DNA of 5,060 nt from positions 1-5,060 of the forward strand of contig URWQ01000127.1 in assembly GCA_900551635.1 (NCBI GenBank), given 5' to 3'. Source of the stretch: an uncultured Collinsella sp. GTDB taxonomy: Bacteria; Actinomycetota; Coriobacteriia; Coriobacteriales; Coriobacteriaceae. Positions 1 through 5,060 of this stretch are shown here, piece by piece. The notes below the pieces were generated by a model. The model was not told the DNA's origin. It ran no database searches and saw nothing but the letters and a program-made list of their open reading frames with translations. How positions within the stretch are numbered: the stretch's first letter is position 1; every line of letters begins with the position of its first letter. Position numbers and translations under genes: made by a program.

Positions 1-36
1 GGCAGCCGCCTCCGTGCGAGCTTTACGGGCGGACAT
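1..36 (-). CDS. grpE: Start of the gene after dnaK, probably GrpE nucleotide exchange factor (partial)
   Basis: Only the first 12 codons lie in the window; they read MSARKARTEAAA and run off the left edge. The ATG lies two bases after the dnaK stop codon, and a GAGG about ten bases upstream, inside the last dnaK codons, can serve as ribosome binding site. The open frame itself is seen. The name comes from context: in actinobacteria the gene directly after dnaK is usually grpE, followed by dnaJ and hspR. A charged, Ala/Glu-rich N-terminus also fits the disordered start of GrpE. GrpE would release ADP from DnaK. Twelve residues cannot prove identity, so another co-transcribed gene remains possible. 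Confidence 0.55.
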   Translation of the reverse strand, partial: MSARKARTEAAA

Positions 37-38
37 GA

Positions 39-1931
39 TTACTTGTCCTCGTCGTCCACAACCTCGTAGTCGGCGTCGACAACGTCATCGTCGGCAGCCT
101 GGGCGCCGGCGGCACCGTCGGTCTGCTGCTGAGCGTCGGCGTAGACAACCTGGGCCAGCTCGTAGGCCACAGACTGCAGGGACTCGCCGGCGGCCTTGAT
201 GGCCTCGACGTCAGAGCCCTCGAGCGCCTTCTTGGCGTCGGCGATAGCGGCCTCGGCCTTGGACTTCACATCGGCGGAAACCTTGTCGCCCAGCTCGTTG
301 AGGGTCTGCTCGGTGGAGTAGCACAGGCTGTCGGTCTGGTTGCGGACCTCGACCTCTTCCTTCTGCTTCTTGTCCTCCTCGGCATGAGCCTCGGCGTCCT
401 TGACCATACGATCGACTTCGTCGTCGGACAGAGCGGTGGAGCCGGAAATGGTGATCTGCTGCTCCTTGCCGGTGCCCTTGTCCTTAGCGGAGACCTTGAC
501 GATACCGTTGGCGTCGATGTCGAAGGTGACCTCGATCTGCGGCACGCCGCGGCGGGCAGCCGGGATACCGGTCAGCTGGAACTTACCGAGCGACTTGTTG
601 TCGCGGGCAAGCTCGCGCTCGCCCTGGAGCACGTTGATCTCGACGCTGGTCTGGTTGTCGGCTGCGGTAGAGTAGACCTCGGTCTTGGAGGTCGGGATCG
701 TGGTGTTGCGGTCGATCATCTTGGTCATGATGCCGCCCATGGTCTCGACGCCCAGCGACAGCGGGGTAACGTCGAGCAGCAGGATGCCCTCGACATCGCC
801 GGTGAGCACGCCGCCCTGGACGGCAGCGCCGTCGGCAACGACCTCGTCGGGGTTCACGGACATGTTGGGCTGCTTGCCGGTCATGGTCTTGACGAGCTCC
901 TGGACGGCGGGCATACGAGTGGAGCCGCCGACGAGGATGACCTCGGTCAGATCGGAGAGCTTAAGCTTGGCGTCGCGCAGGGCGTTGGTGACAGGCTGCT
1001 TGCAGCGCTCGAGCAGGTCGCGGGTGATCTTCTCGAACTCGGCGCGGGTCAGCGTGTAGTTGAGGTGCAGCGGGCCGGACTGGTTCATGGTAATGAACGG
1101 CAGGTTGATGGTGGTCTGCTGGGCGGCGGAGAGCTCCTTCTTGGCGTTCTCGGCGGCCTCCTTCAGACGCTGCAGGGCCATGGGGTCCTGACGCAGGTCG
1201 ACACCGTTCTCCTGCTGGAACTTATCGGCCATCCAGTCGATGACGCGCTGATCCCAGTCGTCGCCGCCCAGGTGGTTGTCGCCCGAGGTGGACAGAACCT
1301 CAAACACGCCGTCGGCGAGGTCGAGGATGGAGACATCGAAGGTGCCGCCGCCCAGGTCGAAGACCAGGATGCGCTGGTCGGTGCCCTGCTTGTCCAGGCC
1401 ATAGGCCAAAGCAGCAGCGGTCGGCTCGTTGACGATACGCTTCACGTTGAGGCCGGCGATCTTACCGGCGTCCTTGGTGGCCTGACGCTGGGCGTCGTTG
1501 AAGTAGGCCGGGACGGTGATGACGGCGTCGGTGACGGTCTCGCCCAGATACTTCTCGGCGTCGGCCTTCATCTTTGCGAGCGTCATGGCGCTCACCTGCT
1601 CGGCGGTGTAGTCTTTGCCCTCGATGTCGACGACGGCACGGCCACCCTGGCCCTCCTTGACCTCATACGGCACGGTCTTGATCTCGGAGGTGCATTCGGA
1701 GTACTTGCGGCCCATGAAGCGCTTGATGGAGAACACGGTGTTCTTGGGGTTGGTGACAGCCTGATTCTTAGCGGCCTTACCCACGACGCGGTCGCCGTCG
1801 GCACGGAAGCCGACAACGGACGGGGTGGTGCGGTCGCCCTCGGCGTTCACGATAATGGTCGGAGAACCGCCCTCGAGAACGGCCATAGCGGAGTTAGTAG
1901 TACCAAGGTCGATACCAAGAATCTTACTCAT
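39..1931 (-). CDS. dnaK: Molecular chaperone DnaK (Hsp70)
   Basis: This is a complete 630-residue cytoplasmic Hsp70 chaperone, an ATP-driven holder and folder of unfolded proteins working with DnaJ and GrpE. The N-terminal ATPase domain (about 1-380) shows the phosphate-1 loop DLGTTNS at 8-14, the catalytic Lys70, [11 protein letters not shown] at 168-178, phosphate-2 [11 protein letters not shown] at 191-201 with Thr197 matching the E. coli autophosphorylation site, and the adenosine motif VGGSTRMP at 334-341. The hydrophobic interdomain linker [14 protein letters not shown] follows at 384-397. Next come the beta-sandwich substrate domain (to about 500), a charged helical lid, and an Asp/Glu-rich tail ending EVVDDEDK. 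Residues about 78-100 form an insert relative to Bacillus and Mycobacterium DnaK. The position of E. coli Cys15 is Ala here. The start is supported by AGAGGG eight bases upstream of the ATG. It is followed at once by a probable grpE, so it is the first gene of the heat-shock operon visible here. Identity is certain. Confidence 0.99.
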   Translation of the reverse strand: MSKILGIDLGTTNSAMAVLEGGSPTIIVNAEGDRTTPSVVGFRADGDRVVGKAAKNQAVTNPKNTVFSIKRFMGRKYSECTSEIKTVPYEVKEGQGGRAVVDIEGKDYTAEQVSAMTLAKMKADAEKYLGETVTDAVITVPAYFNDAQRQATKDAGKIAGLNVKRIVNEPTAAALAYGLDKQGTDQRILVFDLGGGTFDVSILDLADGVFEVLSTSGDNHLGGDDWDQRVIDWMADKFQQENGVDLRQDPMALQRLKEAAENAKKELSAAQQTTINLPFITMNQSGPLHLNYTLTRAEFEKITRDLLERCKQPVTNALRDAKLKLSDLTEVILVGGSTRMPAVQELVKTMTGKQPNMSVNPDEVVADGAAVQGGVLTGDVEGILLLDVTPLSLGVETMGGIMTKMIDRNTTIPTSKTEVYSTAADNQTSVEINVLQGERELARDNKSLGKFQLTGIPAARRGVPQIEVTFDIDANGIVKVSAKDKGTGKEQQITISGSTALSDDEVDRMVKDAEAHAEEDKKQKEEVEVRNQTDSLCYSTEQTLNELGDKVSADVKSKAEAAIADAKKALEGSDVEAIKAAGESLQSVAYELAQVVYADAQQQTDGAAGAQAADDDVVDADYEVVDDEDK

Positions 1932-1939
1932 TAGAAATT

Positions 1940-1945
1940 CCCTCT
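1940..1945 (-). promoter_or_regulatory. Ribosome binding site of dnaK
   Basis: The minus strand reads AGAGGG, then eight bases (AATTTCTA), then the dnaK ATG. Purine-rich sequence continues upstream (AAGAGAGAGGG). This fixes the start that gives the standard [15 protein letters not shown]-terminus. Confidence 0.8.
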
Positions 1946-1958
1946 CTCTTTTGCGTTC

Positions 1959-1988
1959 GCGCCGCCTCGACGGTCTGTCGCGCGGCGC
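1959..1988 (-). promoter_or_regulatory. GC-rich hairpin in the dnaK leader
   Basis: GCGCCGC at 1959-1965 is the exact reverse complement of GCGGCGC at 1982-1988. Inside it, CGAC at 1968-1971 pairs with GTCG at 1977-1980 around a five-base loop. Together they give an 11-bp stem with a small asymmetric internal loop. In the dnaK transcript it would end 27 bases before the ATG and leave the ribosome binding site free. No U-run follows it, so it does not look like a terminator. A role in mRNA stability or leader regulation is inference only. Confidence 0.5.
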
Positions 1989-2351
1989 TTCGGCTTGTCT
2001 TTCAGGATGTAGTGTATCCCCTTATGGACCGGAATATACAAAATCTAAGTCAATTCATATAAGATTTCTTATCTCTGAGAGTTTAGGTTCTTAAATGCGC
2101 AGGTAGATGCGCTGATTGAGTTCTCAGCAAATCTATCGAGATCTATGTAGAGTTGACTGAGGTGCGAGCCTGAAACTATGTCCCGCTTTGGACGTGGATT
2201 ACGGGATGCGGTTTCCGCAAGCACGCTCAATCGCCCTATATTTCAAGTCACCTTTAGCTAACATTTGCGCAGCTCAACGACCTCACCTGCATATTTTTTA
2301 GTAAGCCGCGGCATACTCGGCGAACGGTATGAAGATGCCGGTCAGAGGGTA

Positions 2352-2379
2352 TTGCAAACGGTCGCTCCCGTGGTATGTT
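2352..2379 (+). promoter_or_regulatory. Candidate sigma-70-type promoter of the ferredoxin gene
   Basis: TTGCAA at 2352-2357 (4 of 6 matches to TTGACA) and TATGTT at 2374-2379 (4 of 6 to TATAAT) are separated by 16 bases. TGG directly before the -10 forms an extended -10 element. Transcription would start near 2386 and give a leader of about 55 bases. The boxes are imperfect, so this remains a prediction. Confidence 0.4.
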
Positions 2380-2395
2380 TTTGCCCGAATCAAAC

Positions 2396-2407
2396 CGATG
2401 CGCATCG
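2396..2407. promoter_or_regulatory. Perfect 12-bp palindrome in the ferredoxin leader
   Basis: CGATGCGCATCG is identical to its own reverse complement. It lies just downstream of the candidate promoter and 33 bases before the ferredoxin ATG, a position suited to a dimeric repressor. No matching regulator is recognised, and a chance occurrence in GC-rich DNA is possible. Confidence 0.3.
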
Positions 2408-2426
2408 CCTGTAGCGTCGGTCAACA

Positions 2427-2433
2427 GAGAGGA
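2427..2433 (+). promoter_or_regulatory. Ribosome binding site of the ferredoxin gene
   Basis: GAGAGGA ends seven bases before the ATG at 2441. It decides the start: the open frame continues upstream to an ATG at 2375, but that codon lies inside the candidate promoter and would add 22 residues unlike any ferredoxin N-terminus. Confidence 0.75.
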
Positions 2434-2440
2434 AACTACC

Positions 2441-2626
2441 ATGGCTCATCCCGTAATTGATGCCGACGAGTGCATCGCTTGTGGCGTTTGCGTCGACTCC
2501 TGCCCCGCTGGCGTTCTGGAGCTCCAGGACGTCGCTACCGTCGCTGACGAGGATTCCTGCGTCGCCTGTGGCGCTTGCCAGGACGCTTGCCCCGCCGGCG
2601 CGATCACCGAGATCGTCGAGGAGTAA
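2441..2626 (+). CDS. 2[4Fe-4S] ferredoxin, clostridial type
   Basis: This encodes a 61-residue soluble electron carrier with two ferredoxin repeats. The first cluster motif is C11-x2-C14-x2-C17-x3-C21-P and the second is C40-x2-C43-x2-C46-x3-C50-P. In this family the fourth cysteine of each motif ligates the other cluster. Both Pro-Ala-Gly turns after the last cysteines are present. The length is normal for low-potential clostridial ferredoxins, which carry electrons for enzymes such as pyruvate:ferredoxin oxidoreductase, hydrogenases or Rnf. The actual partner cannot be told from this window. The protein is very acidic, with 13 Asp/Glu and no Lys or Arg, and has no Phe, Tyr or Trp. It is a single-gene unit with its own likely promoter and a strong terminator, divergent from dnaK and convergent with niaR. 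Confidence 0.95.
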   Translation: MAHPVIDADECIACGVCVDSCPAGVLELQDVATVADEDSCVACGACQDACPAGAITEIVEE

Positions 2627-2665
2627 CAACTCCCCCACTTGCACACTCAAAAGTACACCGTGCAC

Positions 2666-2708
2666 AAAAAAGGAGGCCTCCGCATCGCCGCGGAGGCCTC
2701 CTTTTTTT
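2666..2708. terminator. Bidirectional rho-independent terminator between the ferredoxin gene and niaR
   Basis: GGAGGCCTCCGC at 2672-2683 pairs perfectly with GCGGAGGCCTCC at 2690-2701 across a six-base loop. Six A (2666-2671) lie on one side and seven T (2702-2708) on the other. The plus-strand transcript therefore ends in a U-run 40-82 bases after the ferredoxin stop, and the minus-strand transcript coming from niaR ends in a U-run too. The A/T tracts can lengthen the stem to 18 bp. Each arm also contains the self-palindrome GGAGGCCTCC. Confidence 0.92.
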
Positions 2709-2757
2709 GTACGGATAGCTAATTTAGCACCGTCGCAGGTTGAGCCCACGTCAGCGA

Positions 2758-2855
2758 AAACGTCCCTAAGCGAGCAAGGTGACGTGAAAGAGGAGGGAAG
2801 CGTACTTTGGTACGCGACCGACGATTGAACGTCAGATTGCCGCTTAGGGGCGTTT
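2758..2855. repeat. Long imperfect inverted repeat (structured intergenic element) just after niaR
   Basis: The left arm (2758-2785) and right arm (2829-2855) pair over about 25 positions, with one bulged A (2773), one two-base mismatch (2778-2779 against 2835-2836) and one G-T wobble. The 43-base apical part contains its own perfect hairpin, GCGTAC-TTTG-GTACGC (2800-2815). The right arm ends 11 bases before the niaR stop, so the whole structure lies in the 3' untranslated part of the nad operon transcript, upstream of the terminator at 2666-2708. It has no long T-run, so it is not a standard terminator. It could be a dispersed palindromic repeat, an mRNA 3'-end stabiliser or a structured RNA; the sequence alone does not decide. 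Confidence 0.75.
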
Positions 2856-2865
2856 GCAGCGTCGG

Positions 2866-3411
2866 CTAAGAGAGATCGTCTTCGTAGGGCATCAGGTCTG
2901 CTAGGTAGCCTTTCTCCTTGAGCATCGCCTCAATCTCGTCGAGGGTCTGCTCGTCCTCCGCCGCGATGCGATGGAAGTGATAGCCGCTCGTCACCGTTAG
3001 TAACGGGAAACTCTTGCCGCTCTCGATATCGTGCAGGTAGCGCTCAACATCGCGACGATTGCGAATGTCCAGGTCGGCTGTGATCTTACCGTACACGCGG
3101 TGATTGACGATCACGTTGAGCACGGCGCCGCCGGCGTCGACGATACTCGTGAGCTCATCGCCCGCCTGCTCCACGCCGTGGCGCACCTTGACCAGACGCG
3201 TGGGCACAGCCGGGCTGCTGGGGGCCTCCTGCAGCACATAACCACGGTTGGTCGCCACGATATCGTGCCCATCGGCACGCAGCAGGGCGATGTCTTGCAC
3301 GACAATCTGGCGGCTCACGCCAACCTCACGGGCAAGTGCGCTGCCCGAAACGGGCTCCGTGGCCCCCTCGAGTACGCCCATGATGGCGCGGCGACGCTCG
3401 CGGGCATCCAT
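2866..3411 (-). CDS. niaR: NiaR-type nicotinate-responsive transcriptional repressor (HTH_11 + 3H domain)
   Basis: This 181-residue protein matches the NiaR (YrxA) family, which represses NAD synthesis and niacin uptake genes when nicotinate is available. Residues about 6-60 form a winged helix-turn-helix (ALAREVGVSRQIVVQDIALL, wing ending NRGYVLQ). Residues about 72-170 form the 3H domain, with conserved segments IVNHRVYG at 101-108 and TSGYHFH at 141-147. His78, Glu86, His145 and His147 have the spacing of the metal-binding residues I recall from the Thermotoga homologue TM1602, so metal and effector binding look intact. The ATG overlaps the nadC stop by one base (TAATG) and the ribosome binding site is weak, which suggests translational coupling. 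As last gene of the nad operon it probably regulates its own synthesis. Met11 is a less likely alternative start because it would cut into the DNA-binding domain. Confidence 0.92.
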   Translation of the reverse strand: MDARERRRAIMGVLEGATEPVSGSALAREVGVSRQIVVQDIALLRADGHDIVATNRGYVLQEAPSSPAVPTRLVKVRHGVEQAGDELTSIVDAGGAVLNVIVNHRVYGKITADLDIRNRRDVERYLHDIESGKSFPLLTVTSGYHFHRIAAEDEQTLDEIEAMLKEKGYLADLMPYEDDLS

Positions 3412-4271
3412 TATTTACCGTCCAGCAGACGCAGGTGCTTGAGCGAGAGGTCGAGAATCGGCGCAGAGTGCGTCAGCGCCCCCGAGCTAATAAAGTCAAC
3501 GCCCAGGTCGGCGAGCGCGCGGATATTGCTGGCGTCCACGTTGCCCGAGCACTCGGTCTTGGCGCGGCCTGCAATCAAAGTCACAGCCTTGCCCATGTCG
3601 TCGTGGGTCATGTTGTCGAACATGATGATGTCGGCGCCGGCCTCCACGGCCTCGCGCACCATGTCCAGGTTCTCGCACTCGATCTCAACCGTCGTGGTAA
3701 ACGATGCATGGGCGCGCGCCATCTCGATCGCACGCGTCACGCCGCCGGCGGCATCGATGTGGTTGTCCTTGAGCATGACGGCCGTCGACAGGTTGTAACG
3801 GTGGTTGCTGCCGCCGCCGATCTCGACCGCGGCCTTCTCGAAGACGCGCATGCCCGGCGTGGTCTTGCGTGTGTCAACGAGCACGGTCTTGGTGCCCTCG
3901 AGCACCGCGGCCATCTGGTGTGTATAGGTAGCGATGCCGCTCATGCGCTGCAGGTAGTTGAGCGCCACGCGCTCACCCGAAAGCAGCACGCGCGCATCGC
4001 CGCGCACCTGGCCCACGTGGTCACCGGCGCGCACCTCGTCACCATCGGCAACATCAAACAGCACCGAGCTCTGCGAATCCAGCAGCTCAAAGGTGCGAGC
4101 GAACACATCCAGGCCCGCGATGATGCCATCGGCTTTGGCGATGAGCTCCACCGTGGCGGGACGCGCCGTGGGACACACGCTCGCCGTGCTCACGTCCTCA
4201 AAGGTAATGTCCTCGCGCAGAGCCTGCAGAATCAGATCATCGACGACGAGCTTCATGGTAATGGGATTCAT
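3411..4271 (-). CDS. nadC: Quinolinate phosphoribosyltransferase (nicotinate-nucleotide pyrophosphorylase, decarboxylating)
   Basis: This 286-residue enzyme converts quinolinate and PRPP to nicotinate mononucleotide, CO2 and pyrophosphate, the step where de novo NAD synthesis joins the salvage route. The family length is about 270-300. An N-terminal alpha/beta domain (to about 115) ends in ERVALNYLQRMSGIAT (100-115). The barrel domain follows with the substrate-binding DTRKTTPG (133-140; Arg135, Lys136), HRYNLSTAVMLKDNH (157-171; Arg158, Lys168), VEIECEN (195-201), MFDNM (217-221; Asp219), ECSGNV (240-245) and SSGALTHS (262-269). All key residues appear present. It starts three bases after the nadB stop and overlaps niaR by one base, so it is the middle gene of a coupled operon. 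Met6 is an alternative start, but the ribosome binding site favours the ATG at 4271. Confidence 0.97.
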   Translation of the reverse strand: MNPITMKLVVDDLILQALREDITFEDVSTASVCPTARPATVELIAKADGIIAGLDVFARTFELLDSQSSVLFDVADGDEVRAGDHVGQVRGDARVLLSGERVALNYLQRMSGIATYTHQMAAVLEGTKTVLVDTRKTTPGMRVFEKAAVEIGGGSNHRYNLSTAVMLKDNHIDAAGGVTRAIEMARAHASFTTTVEIECENLDMVREAVEAGADIIMFDNMTHDDMGKAVTLIAGRAKTECSGNVDASNIRALADLGVDFISSGALTHSAPILDLSLKHLRLLDGK

Positions 4272-4274
4272 GGT

Positions 4275-5060
4275 CTACTCCTCCACGGCCTGCGTGCCGG
4301 CGGCACGGGCCAAATCATCGATTGCCAGGGTATCGGCGCTCAGGGCGCGATGACGGCCATCGAGCGCGGGATCGCCCGCCCGCTCCACGGCCAGTGACTC
4401 GCCGGTACGCATGTACCACGCGGCGCGGCGACCCCAGACCAGCGCCTCGAGCAGGCTGTTTGATGCAAGGCGGTTCTTGCCGTGAACGCCGTTGCAAGCC
4501 GTCTCGCCCGCGGCGTAGAGCTCGGGCATCGAGGTGCGGCCGTCCTTGTCGACCCACACGCCGCCCATAAAGTAGTGCTGCGTGGGTGTAACGGGGATAG
4601 GCTCGTCCAAGATGTCGCGTCCGTCCTCCAGGCAACGTGCGCGGATATTGGCGAAGTGCCCGGTCACTACGTCGCGCTCGACGGGGGCAAAGCTCAGCCA
4701 CTCGTGCTCGGTACCGTCCTGCTTCATCTGCTCGCGAATGGCGGCGGCGACCACATCGCGCGGCTGAAGCTCGTCGGTAAAGCGCTCGCCGGCGGCGTTG
4801 AGCAAAATCGCTCCCTCGCCGCGGCAGCTCTCGCTGATTAGGAAGGTGCGGCCCGGCTGCGGCGAGAACAGACCCGTGGGGTGAATCTGCACGTAGTCCA
4901 GGTGCTCCATCTTAATGCCATGCTCCTGAGCGATGTAGCAGGCATCGCCCGTAAGCTGCGGGTAGTTGGTCGAATGGTCGTATACGCCGCCGATACCGCC
5001 CGTCGCCCACAGCGTGTGGCGGGCATGGATCTTAAACGGCTCCCCCGCCCTTACCCGCGA
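4275..5060 (-). CDS. nadB: L-aspartate oxidase, C-terminal part (5' end outside the window)
   Basis: The frame is open to the right edge; the visible 261 residues are the C-terminal portion of a FAD-dependent L-aspartate oxidase. It oxidises L-aspartate to iminoaspartate, with fumarate as likely electron acceptor in an anaerobe, and feeds NadA. Motifs in fragment numbering: ATGGIGGVY (19-27) of the FAD domain, HPTGL (60-64), ESCRGEGAIL (77-86), PRDVV (100-104) with the catalytic-type Arg101, TPTQHYFMGG (158-167) with His162, and the FAD-binding AAGETACNGVHGKNRLASNSLLE (183-205), which separates it from succinate dehydrogenase and fumarate reductase flavoproteins. An internal ATG at 4910 is Met51 of this fragment and not the start. 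Only about 56 residues follow SNSLLE, against roughly 140 in E. coli NadB, so the C-terminal helical domain is largely missing. nadC starts three bases later. Confidence 0.95.
   Translation of the reverse strand, partial: SRVRAGEPFKIHARHTLWATGGIGGVYDHSTNYPQLTGDACYIAQEHGIKMEHLDYVQIHPTGLFSPQPGRTFLISESCRGEGAILLNAAGERFTDELQPRDVVAAAIREQMKQDGTEHEWLSFAPVERDVVTGHFANIRARCLEDGRDILDEPIPVTPTQHYFMGGVWVDKDGRTSMPELYAAGETACNGVHGKNRLASNSLLEALVWGRRAAWYMRTGESLAVERAGDPALDGRHRALSADTLAIDDLARAAGTQAVEE
4278..4284 (-). promoter_or_regulatory. Ribosome binding site of nadC inside the end of nadB
   Basis: The minus strand reads GGAGGAG, then six bases (TAGACC), then the nadC ATG. The site overlaps the last two Glu codons of nadB and its TAG stop falls in the spacer, so ribosomes finishing nadB are placed to restart on nadC. 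Confidence 0.85.

Larger units (their letters stand above)
1932..2440. other. Divergent intergenic region between dnaK and the ferredoxin gene
   Basis: This 509-base stretch has no convincing gene or tRNA. The part at about 2030-2100 is clearly AT-richer than its surroundings and is the likely dnaK promoter zone. It holds a minus-strand TTGACT (2053-2048), but no well-spaced -10 box follows. AAATCT at 2041-2046 and AGATTT at 2062-2067 form an inverted repeat there. Further along are GCTGA/TCAGC (2111-2115, 2124-2128) enclosing TGAG/CTCA, a direct repeat ATCTAT (2131-2136, 2141-2146), and a small hairpin TGCGG-TTT-CCGCA at 2207-2219. A plus-strand TTGACT at 2153-2158 with TATGTC 18 bases on is a weak promoter candidate. 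By eye I find no CIRCE (TTAGCACTC-N9-GAGTGCTAA) and no HAIR/HspR box (CTTGAGT-N7-ACTCAAG). Confidence 0.6.

Noticed and set aside
384..1934. A 516-codon open frame on the plus strand, antisense to dnaK.
   Set aside because: It mirrors dnaK codon structure in GC-rich DNA, where stop codons are rare in the opposite frame. Its product is a low-complexity Gly/Leu/Asp/Val-rich string without a recognisable domain, and the dnaK reading is certain. Long antisense frames of hsp70 genes are a known artefact.
2375..2440. N-terminal extension of the ferredoxin by 22 residues from an upstream in-frame ATG.
   Set aside because: The extension has no ferredoxin character, its ATG lies in the candidate -10 box, and a good ribosome binding site precedes the ATG at 2441.
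2254..2442. A 62-codon minus-strand frame in the dnaK-ferredoxin intergenic region.
   Set aside because: Its ATG overlaps the ferredoxin start region, it has no convincing ribosome binding site, and the product resembles nothing I recognise. It also runs across the predicted ferredoxin promoter.
2653..2665. Near-palindrome GTACACCGTGCAC just before the terminator.
   Set aside because: It has one mismatch and a one-base centre, too tight for an RNA hairpin. It lies after the ferredoxin stop, where an operator is unlikely.
2724..2731. TTAGCACC, similar to one half of a CIRCE element.
   Set aside because: The second half-site is absent at the required nine-base spacing, and the location between two convergent gene ends is wrong for an HrcA operator.
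2390..2749. A 119-codon minus-strand frame covering the ferredoxin and the terminator.
   Set aside because: It passes through the terminator hairpin and is antisense to an unmistakable ferredoxin.
3435..4397. A 320-codon open frame on the plus strand, antisense to nadC and the end of nadB.
   Set aside because: The product is His/Arg/Ala/Gly-rich with no domain, it crosses two genes with strong family motifs, and it is explained by GC-rich codon bias of the true genes.
4838..5026. A 62-codon minus-strand frame and other short frames over nadB.
   Set aside because: They are out-of-frame shadows of nadB, whose own frame is open to the window edge and carries the family motifs.

Overview
The window reads as a piece of a high-GC, anaerobic actinobacterial chromosome, most likely a gut Coriobacteriia such as Collinsella or a relative. 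This is an inference from the GC-rich codon use, the dnaK-then-grpE order, a clostridial-type 2[4Fe-4S] ferredoxin and a nadB-nadC-niaR cluster. No 16S rRNA or other species-level marker is present.

Layout. Positions 1-1931 (minus strand) hold a complete dnaK, preceded at the window edge by the first 12 codons of the next gene, probably grpE. Positions 1932-2440 are a 509-base divergent intergenic region. It carries the dnaK leader, which contains a GC-rich hairpin, and the ferredoxin promoter/leader, which contains a perfect 12-bp palindrome. A small ferredoxin gene lies at 2441-2626 (plus strand). It is followed by a strong hairpin terminator at 2666-2708 that has A- and T-tracts on opposite sides and so can serve both strands. 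A second, much longer imperfect inverted repeat fills 2758-2855. Positions 2866-5060 (minus strand) hold a tightly packed NAD-biosynthesis operon in the order nadB (5' part outside the window), nadC, niaR.

How the genes work together. NadB oxidises L-aspartate to iminoaspartate. NadA, presumably upstream of the window, would condense this to quinolinate, and NadC converts quinolinate to nicotinate mononucleotide. NiaR, the last gene, is a nicotinate-responsive repressor that probably controls this same operon, giving a closed feedback loop. nadB and nadC are 3 bases apart and nadC and niaR overlap by one base, so the three are very likely co-transcribed and translationally coupled. DnaK and GrpE form the Hsp70 chaperone cycle and are functionally separate. 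The ferredoxin is a stand-alone electron carrier.

The window is mostly ordinary core metabolism. The points worth a second look are: a DnaK with the nucleotide-binding-domain insert that is typical of Gram-negative bacteria and absent from most Gram-positive ones; the long structured repeat downstream of niaR; a hairpin in the dnaK leader with no recognisable CIRCE or HAIR box; a palindrome in the ferredoxin leader; a short NadB C-terminus; and a ferredoxin with no Lys, Arg or aromatic residue. I see no convincing new multi-gene system.
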